Shown in pieces: positions 1 to 9,293 of a stretch of DNA of 47,628 bases. The DNA is from Lingula anatina. Its lineage: Eukaryota > Brachiopoda > Lingulata > Lingulida > Lingulidae. The position numbers and the translations under genes were made by a program. Location: assembly GCF_001039355.2 (NCBI RefSeq), contig NW_019775692.1, positions 114,517-162,144 of the forward strand, given 5' to 3'. The first letter of the stretch is position 1, and every line of letters starts with the position of its first letter. The notes below the pieces were generated by a model. That model was not told the DNA's origin, made no database searches, and was given only the letters and a program-made list of their open reading frames with translations.

Positions 1-165
1 AAAAAAACAGCATAACTTTAAATTTGTAAAAATAGTCCAATCAAGCCAATTTTCGAACTTGACCTGTGTATTATGAATATTCATCAGTTCTGTAAGTTTC
101 AACCCAAAAGGTAAAATGGTTTTCCACTTATCGTGTTATCAGTGCTGCATATATGAATCATGCAC
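1..165. repeat. Partial copy of ~160-bp interspersed monomer repeat
   Basis: This stretch matches the monomers at 1640-2562, 4953-5205 and 5763-5975. Shared words in order are GCATAACTT, GAACTTGACCTG, TTCATCAGTTCTGTAAG, CAAAAGGTAAAA and CACTTATCGTGTTATCAG. It is cut by the window edge and lacks the GC-rich tail seen in some other copies. No open frame is conserved between copies, so it is non-coding repeat DNA. Confidence 0.8.
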
Positions 166-1639
166 AACAGGTGACATCGTCAATAACAGGAGCTGATCCA
201 GAGATATTTTCTGACAGTATTCCAAATTATCTTTGTTGATCCATCCTACATTTTTGATGGTCTTCCAACAGAAAAAAACAGATACCCATCAATATGAACT
301 TTAAAATCTGAAAGACCCAGAAGACGGTCTCAATCCACCCCTGCAATAAGATTACAGTTTCAGGACCAAATTCACATAATGAAAATCCCAATATTTGAAT
401 AATGATGACAATGCATAAAATAATATTACATAATGTTTAAAGACATAAAAACCAATGCAACTGTTTATGTGGAAATACAGAGAACGTGAAGAGCTTCAAG
501 TGGATGGGAGCTGAAAATGCCAGTGTTTGAAAAATAAATTAAAAAGAAAACACAACAAAAATATCCCATTAAAGCTGCTATTCAAACTTTTAATCTTGCT
601 GTAATAACGATATGAATAACCCCAGGATAATAAGGCACTTTTATTCAAATATTTTTTTTTATTTTTTTTTCTTTTGTTAACTTATTTGCAATATTAAACA
701 ACATTTACCTGCATAATTATCACAGATTCCTAATTATGTGACACAGTTAAGAGAGCTTAACCTATGGGACTTTACTGGGAAATCTCAACGTGTTTTATGT
801 AATCTTATTTAATGGGCACTTGGAAATTAATTAGGCAAATGATTTTATAGCTCTGAATTTAGCTTGTGACTACCCCAAGGGACAATTACCACCATCCATA
901 AACAGTAGCCCCATATAGCACTCTATAGAGCTGCATTGCTTCCAGAACAGAAAACAATCACTCTGATTTTCCAACACAAACTGCACATCAGTCTTACAAA
1001 ACTTTTCAGTAAGTTTGAGCATCATAAGTAACATGGTTTTTCCTTAATGGTCATTCCGGCAGCCATTTCCAAAATAGGGTTTTCTTCAACTTTTATGCAA
1101 TATAACATAATGACCATCAATTTTTAATAATGAAATAAAAGTATCATGGATATACAGAAAATGTGACATGGGAAGGTCTTCAAGGCCATGGAAGTTCAGA
1201 GTCACACTTTCAAAATGCCAAAATGTACCTGTATACAAGAGATAACTGTATTGAATTGATTTTCTTCCATTTTCAACACCTTTTTTTTCATATAACAAAG
1301 TAATCAATTTACTGTCATTTTTAAATGAACAACTGAGAAAATTGTTGACATAGGAAAAATATCAATAGAACAATTTTAAATGTCCAGTTAGCTCCATTCT
1401 GAGATTCTGAACATGGTGAATGATTGAATCTGACAAACTGTAAAGATATGAGTTTATTATTATTTCCATTTTTTGACACTTTATTTCACAATTACAGGTT
1501 TATCATCTTTTTTATATAATCAACTAACAATATTGTTAAGATGCAGAAAATGTCAAAAGAACACCTTTACATATCTAATTAGTTCACAGATGAGATTGTT
1601 AACATGCCTTAGAATTAAATCAAAGGAAAAAACACTTAT
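166..1639. other. Intergenic, no gene seen
   Basis: AT-rich sequence with poly(T) at 650-670 and no spliced or conserved open frame on either strand. The short open frames here have no recognisable residues or splice context. The stretch from about 1450 has faint resemblance to the neighbouring monomer repeat but is too diverged to delimit. Confidence 0.5.
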
Positions 1640-2562
1640 ATACAAAAAAGGCATAACTTCACCAGAACTGAACCAATGGAGCTTATTTTCAAACTCCATC
1701 TGTATTTCAGTAAGACTGATCACCCCTGTAAATATTAAGACAATTGGCCAATTGATTTTCCTTGAAATGCGTTATCGGTATTGCATACATGCTAAAAAAA
1801 GTGAAAAAACAGCATAACTTCCATAAAATTGGTCCAATCACACTGATTTTCAAACTTGACCTGTGTATTATGAATAGTCATCAGTTCTGTAAGTTTCAAG
1901 CCAAAAGGTAAAACAATTTTTCACTTATCGTGTTATCAGTGTTGCATATATATATGCTTAAAAAAATGAAAAAATAGCATAACTTCCATAAAAATGGCCC
2001 GATCATGCTGATTTTCGAACTTGACCTGCGTATTATGTATATTCCTTAGTTCCATAAGTTTCAAGCCAAAAGGTAAAATGGTTTTTCACTTATTGTGTTA
2101 TCAGTGTTGCATATATGCTGAAAAAAGTGAAAAAACAGCATAACTTCCATATAGATGGCCATATCATGCTGATTTTCGAACTTGACCTGCATATTATGAA
2201 AGCTCATCAGTTCTGTAAGTTTCAAGCCAAAAGGTAAAACGGTTTTTCACTTATCATGTTTTCGGTGGTCAAAGTGCACGGCGACGACGACAGACGCAGG
2301 TGATGGCTATATGTAGAGACACATCTGTGTCTGTACATAAAAACAGCATAAATTCCCTATAAGTGACCCAATCATGCTGATTTTCGAACTTGACCTGCGT
2401 ATTACGAAAATTCATCAGTTCTGTAAGTTTCAAGCCAAAAGAAAAAACAGTTTTCCACTTATCATGTTATCGGTAAAAGTGCACGGCGACGACGGCGACG
2501 GTGACGACAGACGCAGATGATGGCTATATGTACAGACACATCTGTGTCTGTACATAAAAATG
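1640..2562. repeat. Tandem array of ~161-165 bp monomers with GC-rich tail
   Basis: The word GCATAACTTC or a close variant recurs at 1651, 1812, 1977 and 2138, then at 2346, giving spacings of 161, 165, 161 and 208 bp. The longer last spacing is explained by a tail after the fourth monomer. That tail reads AAAGTGCACGGCGACGACGA, then GACGCAG, GATGGCTATATGT, a short palindrome CAGACACATCTGTGTCTG (variable at its first base), and TACATAAAA. The fifth monomer (2335-2562) carries the same tail. The first monomer (1640-1797) is the most diverged. The family is a satellite or the body of a non-autonomous element; I cannot assign a superfamily. Confidence 0.85.
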
Positions 2563-3152
2563 AATGGGTCTCTAGCATTAACGGTTCCCGAATTAGAGAC
2601 AGTTTTCAGTTTCGGTATCTTATGGCCGCTACTCCCGTGAAAATGCACCGATTGACCCCAAATTCACGGAGATGAAAGACGACCCGAAGGGAAACACTTC
2701 CCAATAATATTATTAGTTAAGTATGTGTGGTGTCTGAATAACAGCGCAAATAATTTTTTTTTCGTAAAAAAATTCGTTTTTTTGAAAATTTTGGCTCGTT
2801 TGACCTTGAAATAAAGGTCAAAAGTCAAATCCAAGGGCATATTTGAAATCTACACATATGACTTTTGGAAAGCCGTCTGTAGAAAATTTTCCCATAATTC
2901 CTTCCGTAGGGTAGATAATTAGCATTTAATTTTGCCATTTTTGGACAAGGGTGCATTGCAATGAGTGCCACACCTAGACCCCAATACCGACAAAGCCCAA
3001 ATTTTACGTGGAACGAGCTGAGATTATAGGTGACCTAAATCCAAGAGATGAGTACTGGGGTCCTTACCGTCTAGGAGCAGAAGCGGTAACGGTAGCCGTC
3101 TGGTGGAACCGGCGGAGCCGGCGGAACGATCTGGACAGGACTAAAACCATGT

Positions 3153-3180
3153 GTACCGCCAGCGCTAACGCTGGTGGTAC
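3153..3180. repeat. Short GC-rich hairpin
   Basis: GTACCGCCAGCG, a 4-nt loop CTAA, then CGCTGGTGGTAC: a 12-bp stem with one G/T mismatch-type position. It lies in the GC-rich block preceded by repeats of CCGGCGG. Helitron ends carry such hairpins, but no CTRR terminus follows, so no class is assigned. Confidence 0.7.
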
Positions 3181-3414
3181 AATGAAGTCAATATACCCGG
3201 TGATTTATGATTTTCAGGATTTTCGACTCGCATTATTAGTGAGATATGACTAGAGTTTTATTTACTGAGATATGACTGGCGTTTTAACTGTTAATTGTGA
3301 ATTGATGATTTTATTTCTCGTGGACTGTGATCACTACCAACGGGACCCTCTAAACAGGTTCTATATACATGTTAATTATATTATATTGTACGTTTATATG
3401 TCTAGTAGAACAGG

Positions 3415-3491
3415 CAGTGGCGGATTTAGGGGGCTGTCGGGGGGGGGGGGGGCTGCCCCCCCCCCCCCCCCCAAAAAAAAAAAAAAAAAAA
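3415..3491. repeat. hAT-like terminus followed by G14, C17 and A19 homopolymers
   Basis: CAGTGGCGGATTTAGGGGG resembles the terminal repeats of many hAT-type elements. It runs into a G run (3439-3452), a C run (3456-3472) and an A run (3473-3491). I found no matching opposite end, so this is a solo or truncated end. A similar terminus begins the element at 11794. Confidence 0.5.
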
Positions 3492-4253
3492 TGCACTTGT
3501 TGTTGAAAAGGTGTTCTTTTAAAAAAGTAACAACTCTTCATTTTGGAGGGAAATTTGCCACATAATACGAAGAATTTTCCTAATAATAATAATAATAATG
3601 TAATAATGAATACATAAACAAAATTAATAATAATTTTAAATAAATAAAAAAAACAGATCTATACAACTGTAAATAAATACGTTAACTCCTCTATTTCTTG
3701 TCCTTTTGCTTAAAGGTTTAAAGTAATTGTCTCTTTGTACAGAAATTATACTGATTTAACATGTGTTTTAATGATATAGTGGTACTTTGTTTTAACATAA
3801 AAATAAATAATAATATATTTAATAATATATCAAAATATAACATCTTAAAAAAGTCTGAGCCTTTTTTCTCCAGTCTATGCCTGTATACTTTTTAACACTG
3901 AGGCTTCAACATACTGAACCAATAAACACTAATATTATAGCTCAGTAAAAATTCCACAAAAACTAATTGTGCAGTGAATTTTAAAAAAGTATTTAGAACA
4001 TATTAAAAAAGTCAGAGCAGTGAATTTTCGGTTGGCACGAAATGTGAAGTTCTACTCCTCCAGGAGTAGATATTATTAATAATCAAATATATTAAGAAAA
4101 TCAGAACTTCTTTACTTTCTCTTTGACAACTCAAATAATATCAGCTTTAGTGAAAACAATGCTAACGTGGATTTACAACTTCTATATTTCTGCATACATA
4201 CTACTCATTTAGCTGTCAATTCAGCATTTTGAAAAATTCAAAACTTTGGTTCA

Positions 4254-4551
4254 GGGGCCGGTTTCACAAAGCAGTAGTTAGTTAGCGATCGGTAGTTAGC
4301 CTTTCGCTAGTTATAGTGCCGTTTCATGAAGCAGTCACTAGTTCTCTCGATTGTTATTGTCTTGTTGTTGCCTTGGATATTTAACGACTGGTCAGACCAG
4401 TCACTAACTCTACGAACTTTACGACTGAACTTAGCGATGAGTTAACGACTGCTTCATGAAACACCCCACGAAAATCGCTAAGTTTGCTCGTTAGCGAGGT
4501 AGTTCAGTAGTTAGTTGTTCTAACTAACTACTGCTTTGTGAAACCGGCCCC
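4254..4551. mobile_element. 298-bp foldback/MITE with long terminal inverted repeats
   Basis: The left end GGGGCCGGTTTCACAAAGCA is the exact reverse complement of the right end, and pairing continues through CAGTAGTTAGTTAG. A second nested pair, GTTTCATGAAGCAGTC inside the left arm and GACTGCTTCATGAAAC inside the right arm, lets most of the element fold. The interior is built of TTAGCGA/TCGCTAA words. There is no coding capacity, so it is non-autonomous. No clear target-site duplication is visible; the flanks are TTCA and AGGA. Confidence 0.9.
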
Positions 4552-4937
4552 AGGATGGTTATACACAATCAAATTTGCCAGTTTTACAAATTAAAGCAAG
4601 TTTTGATCTGTATTATACATGGCTTGCTACATACTGGTTGTAGCATATGAACCAAAAACAAACAGGCAATAAGTCTGAACCCATGAATAAAACACTACTT
4701 TTAATATCGACTGGTATCATTTTCAAGCCCTGACTTTCCTATAATTATCTTTGGTTGCAAGTCCAGTATATACTGTTTCAATTCACATCTACCAGCATCT
4801 GCATCTGAAATATTAAAAATTTATATCATGAATAGAGAAAATTACTGGTATGTGACCCCATTTCAAGCAAAATAAGGCCACACTTTTTTATTTTTATGGA
4901 TGACATCCTGCGCGCGCACCGATTTTCGTCCGTTCTC

Positions 4938-4952
4938 AAAAAAAAAAAAAAN
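4938..4952. other. Contig join: poly(A) ending in a single n
   Basis: An A run ends in one unresolved base. The sequence resumes inside a monomer repeat, so the true length and content at this join are unknown. Confidence 0.8.
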
Positions 4953-4995
4953 TTATCGGTGCTGCATATATGCTGAAAAAAGTGAAAAAACAGCA

Positions 4996-5761
4996 TAACT
5001 ACCCTAAAAATGACCCGATCATGCTGATTTTTGAACTTGACCTGCATAATATGAATATTCATCAGTTCTGTAAGTTTCAAGCCAAAAGAAAAAACAGTTT
5101 TCCACTTATCGTGTTATCAGTAAAAGTGCACGGCGACGGCGGCGACGGCGACGACAGACGCAGATGATGGCTATATGTTCAGACACATCTGTGTCTGTAC
5201 ATAAAAAGCCTTTAACTTAAGTGAAAACTGCTGGACTAAATAGTCACGTAACTGGATCAAAATTTCCCTTCCCAAGTGTCAGAATTATGTCATTAACAAG
5301 ACTGTCAAATGGGTTAAAAAATATTGTAAATAAATGTAATGAAAGGGCATCATGCCAAGTGACAATAAAACAAAATAACAGGTTGGACTTTATGAAGTAA
5401 ATATTTAATGATAAAATCTCAATAACATATATTCTACAAAGCAGTATATAATGCTTATTAATGCGAAAGATTATATGCTGGACATTTTTCGTGCTCTACT
5501 CAGAAGCGATGGTATGCTCTCGTCATGCTGTATCCAGTTGAAACGAATGTACAGCATTGTTCTAACTAGTAATAATTATTACAGAGAACTCCATATACAT
5601 TTCACTGAAAACGTGACTTCCAACTTTATCAGAATACATGGCCCAGTAGTACTTTTTACTATTTGTAGCCATAACTTTTTTCTGCCTTGCAAGCAAAAAT
5701 TAACTTAAGGGAAGTGACCTATTATTATTTTTTAATATTATTTTGATTAAGTAAATTACTT
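4996..5761. repeat. Assembly duplicate, first copy (0.77 kb)
   Basis: This segment matches 5763-6528 at a constant offset of 767 with only a few differences: the GGCGAC microsatellite in the monomer tail, single substitutions in TTCCC[T/G]TCCC and AATAAC[A/C]GG, and AACTTAAGG versus AACCTAAGG. It begins within a monomer repeat and ends at the single n at 5762. The near-identity and the flanking n's point to overlapping contig ends or two alleles, not a biological tandem duplication. An 85-codon open frame is identical in both copies but has no recognisable features. Confidence 0.85.
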
Positions 5762-5762
5762 N

Positions 5763-6528
5763 TAACTACCCTAAAAATGACCCGATCATGCTGATTTTTG
5801 AACTTGACCTGCATAATATGAATATTCATCAGTTCTGTAAGTTTCAAGCCAAAAGAAAAAACAGTTTTCCACTTATCGTGTTATCGGTAAAAGTGCACGG
5901 CGACGGCGACGATGGCGACGACAGACGCAGATGATGGCTATATGTTCAGACACATCTGTGTCTGTACATAAAAAGCCTTTAACTTAAGTGAAAACTGCTG
6001 GACTAAATAGTCACGTAACTGGATCAAAATTTCCCGTCCCAAGTGTCAGAATTATGTCATTAACAAGACTGTCAAATGGGTTAAAAAATATTGTAAATAA
6101 ATGTAATGAAAGGGCATCATGCCAAGTGACAATAAAACAAAATAACCGGTAGGACTTTATGAAGTAAATATTTAATGATAAAATCTCAATAACATATATT
6201 CTACAAAGCAGTATATAATGCTTATTAATGCGAAAGATTATATGCTGGACATTTTTCGTGCTCTACTCAGAAGCGATGGTATGCTCTCGTCATGCTGTAT
6301 CCAGTTGAAACGAATGTACAGCATTGTTCTAACTAGTAATAATTATTACAGAGAACTCCATATACATTTCACTGAAAACGTGACTTCCAACTTTATCAGA
6401 ATACATGGCCCAGTAGTACTTTTTACTATTTGTAGCCATAACTTTTTTCTGCCTTGCAAGCAAAAATTAACCTAAGGGAAGTGACCTATTATTATTTTTT
6501 ATTATTATTTTGATTAAGTAAATTACTT
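5763..6528. repeat. Assembly duplicate, second copy (0.77 kb)
   Basis: Partner of 4996-5761. This copy continues without a break into downstream unique DNA, so it is the copy to keep. It begins with a truncated monomer repeat and its tail, including the CAGACACATCTGTGTCTG palindrome region, then non-repetitive AT-rich sequence. Confidence 0.85.
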
Positions 6529-7110
6529 GCATAAGATGGCATATATGACATACCACTGTGTAAACTACGGGAAACAAAAAAAAAAAAAAAAAACATCAAA
6601 ACTAAATTCCAGTTATGCTGTAGCAACCCAACCTATAACCATCTTCACAAACCTTGTGAGTACGTTTAGGTCACACTATAGTGCCAATCTAGTCTCTGTG
6701 CTGCTTGCAGTACCCAGTGAAGTGGATGGATCTTATCCAGAACAATGATTTTGCTTAGGATGGAGCAAGGGGGAGGGGGGGGGGGGGCAAGACAAAAAAG
6801 CTTCTTTTTTCAGAGAAAATTAAAAACAGCAGATGAAGACAATTAACTATGACTTGTTGAGAACAAAAGAGAAAAATAACTTGTTTTTTCTAGTTCCACT
6901 TCTTTTTAGAGGATAAAGACAGGGGTACCTACAGAAGCTAAAGGGAGTTTAATGTGTCCGATTCCACCCCCTCTTTCCTGCACTGGATATTGCAAGCATT
7001 GAGTCTAAGGACACTGTTAAGTTAATCAGTTTCAAGGGGAATGTAAATGTGCTTTTCACTGATACTATTTTGCAATCAAAAACCCCCAGTTACCAACACC
7101 AGCTAAACTA

Positions 7111-7350
7111 AGGGCCTGTTCAGAACCAAGTTGATCCATAGACTTACTGATCCGTGGATCCAATATGGTGCCCACTTGAAAGCATGCTGCATAATCCCCT
7201 AACAATGATGCAATGGATTCCCCACCTCCGAAATGCCCTAGCCCTGCAGGAGCTGAGCAATTAAATATCGGCATACTTTTAAGTGGGTTGCGCCATATTT
7301 GATCTATGGAAAACTTAATCTGGAGATCAACCTGCTTCTGAACAGAGTCA
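7111..7350. mobile_element. Foldback element, family with ACTTGAA / TTTAAGTGGGT core
   Basis: The left end GGCCTGTTCAGAACCAAG and the right end CTTCTGAACAGAG are inverted partners. Inside, GTGCCCACTTGAAAG pairs with TTTTAAGTGGGTTGCGCC. The same core layout recurs at 17121 and in the element at 38377/41844, so these form one diverged non-autonomous family. There is no coding capacity. Confidence 0.7.
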
Positions 7351-8221
7351 AGTGGATCAGAGAGGTACCACCCCCACCTGGGTAGGTACCACCAGCTGAG
7401 TGTTCACTAACTGAATCTCTCTCTCTCTACAACAAACTTTACTGACATCAGCACCATAATTGAAGAAAAAAAAAACTGATTTAAAAAAATGATTAAAAAA
7501 AGAAAATTGAAATTCTACAGTTTTTTGTCACTTTCAACACACTATATCCAAAGTCACAGTCACAATATAATATTTTAACTACATATCAATCTAGAGCACA
7601 TGATACGTGGTTAATAGTCTCCTATATACCTATAATATATGTTGTACCATACATACTTCTTTACTGAATCAGCATAAAGTAAGACTGTATTGTTCAAGAT
7701 TTTTAGAAAAAAAAAAAAATAAATACACCCTGTTACACTATACAAGTACCTTTTCTCAAACTAGATGCTATCTAGAAATACCATGTACCCTATCATCATA
7801 AAAACCAAACAGTGCTTTAAACTGGTATCCAGTATGCACTAAAATTTCAGCATTAAAAACCTTCCTCTTGAAGCAAAAATTGATGTCAGAAAGGAAAGCC
7901 ACTGCTCTCTTCATATCAATTACAATATTTCTATAAAAGCCATTCCATTCGTAATCCTTTAACTCATATCTATATCCACTGCTATAAGAAACTGTAATTA
8001 GGGACGTTGCTGATATTTAGAATACCCCCTTTTACACCCCAAATCTTACCACTGCTATTTTTTCAATTAAAAAAAGGCATTCTTTACTGTCACTGTATCT
8101 AGCTCTATATAAAGGACAGGTGCAACCACCACTGCTATCACTGCCAAAAATATACAATGTTTTACCTCCTTAAAACTGATAAAGAAAGTTTTTTTACCTC
8201 AAGTTAATTTCCTGGGAGCAT

Positions 8222-8243
8222 CCCCCCCCCCCCCCCCCCCCCC
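8222..8243. repeat. Poly(C) run, 22 bases
   Basis: Uninterrupted C run in intergenic DNA, one of many long C/G runs in this window. Its length is likely to be variable or misassembled. Confidence 0.9.
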
Positions 8244-8599
8244 GAAACTACTTCTTGCGTGCACTGCCACTACTTTGCACTTTAATGCTCGTTTTGAAAC
8301 AGCAGTTTTCAGAGTCTGTGATTTTTGTTACTGCTACCACTGTAACTTATACAGCTTACATAAAGCCAAAGCCTGTATTGCTGTTACACCTACATTTACT
8401 ACCACTATGTCACTGCTACTGTTGTACATTTGCTACAAGAACAGTCATTATTGCAACTTCCACTGTCAAATGTAATCATGTTTTTTTTCTGTCACTGTTA
8501 TATTCATTCACAAAACATTTTTTGATCTCCACTTTCATATTTGCTGTACACATGTGTCTTAACTACCAATACATCTGAATTCCAATTTTCTTTGTGCTA

Positions 8600-9293
8600 G
8601 AGTCAGAGTCTTTATTTCACATAATAAATGTTACTTCACATGCTCTTTATCACCCTCTGACTTCAGGTCAGCACTTATTATTCATCTCTTCTTATTATTT
8701 AGTAACTCATAACTTTTTTTCCACAGAAAAAAGCAGAAAATCATCCAAAAGAGTCCTATCTGTAGTAGTTCTCCTCTGCGGGAGTCAGAGTAACTTTCAT
8801 GCCTTTCTTTTCTACATAAAAAAGCAGGGCATCCTGTGAAAGGGTTTTTTTATAAAAAATTCTGTCTCTCCTAACTGTAGTCAGTTCTTGGTCTTAATGT
8901 GTGCTGGGAGGAGCACCTTACTGTGAGGAAAATTAAAAGTTATGCATCTGTTTCCACACAAAAAGCTGAAAGTCTTCTAGAAGAAGAGAGAGAATCTCAG
9001 AAAATCGTGTCCCCACAGAGTGAAGTTGAATATTAGTCTTTATCTAAGCAGGAAGTGGATAAAGACTTCCATAAATTTCACTTCCATATAATAAAAAGCA
9101 AAAAAAATCTTTAGAAGAAGAAGAAGATAGAAAATGTGAAATCCTGTCCCTGTTAAATACAGCTGCTGCTAAGTCAACATCTGCGCAAAAGTCAGAGAAA
9201 ACCTTCACAACTTTCCTTTCCACAGGAAATCTACAAGAAGAAGTAGAGAGAGAAAAATCAGATAATTCCATTTCTGCTAACTGTAGTTGTCCT
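8600..9293 (-). repeat. UBTF 3' UTR made of degenerate ~135-bp tandem units
   Basis: The word TTTCCACAG or a variant followed by an A-rich stretch recurs at about 8721, 8811, 8953, 9084 and 9220, giving spacings of 90, 142, 131 and 136. Each unit also contains a GAAGAAGA-like purine tract, a CTAACTGTAGT- or CTGTAGTAGT-like word, and a GTGCTGGGAG / GTGCTGGAGT word. The unit nearest the gene overlaps the end of the coding sequence (CAGTGCTGGAGTCGGAG at 9304-9320). The 3' UTR therefore seems to have grown by repeated tandem copying of the end of the gene. Confidence 0.6.
8612..8617 (-). terminator. Candidate poly(A) signal of UBTF
   Basis: AATAAA on the minus strand, about 680 nt past the UBTF stop. 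It is the first canonical hexamer I found downstream. No transcript evidence is available, and non-canonical signals nearer the stop cannot be excluded. Confidence 0.35.

Larger units (their letters stand above)
2563..4253. other. Intergenic with old repeat remnants, no gene seen
   Basis: No exon-like segment is visible. 3000-3250 has a distinctly higher GC content than its surroundings and contains a hairpin (3153-3180), suggesting an embedded repeat remnant. 3260-3300 has a short direct repeat of GATATGACT. 3580-3850 is simple AT-rich DNA with an (ATA)n stretch. Confidence 0.5.
6529..8599. other. Intergenic with simple repeats, no gene seen
   Basis: Contents are poly(A) near 6577, a G run near 6766-6787, a foldback element (7111-7350), (CT)n near 7415, poly(A) near 7709 and a 22-base C run at 8222-8243. 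No splice-flanked open frame is visible. The far 3' UTR of the minus-strand UBTF gene could extend into the right part. Confidence 0.5.

Noticed and set aside
3008-3253. 81-codon open frame in GC-rich block
   Set aside because: No recognisable domain, no splice signals that link it to other exons, and it overlaps a hairpin-bearing repeat remnant.
3272-3565. 97-codon open frame with Gly and Pro runs
   Set aside because: The Gly/Pro/Lys runs are translated G14, C17 and A19 homopolymers; there is no conserved segment or splice context.
5451-5708. 85-codon open frame present twice (also 6218-6475)
   Set aside because: The two copies are the same contig end duplicated by the assembly, so their identity is not evidence of selection.
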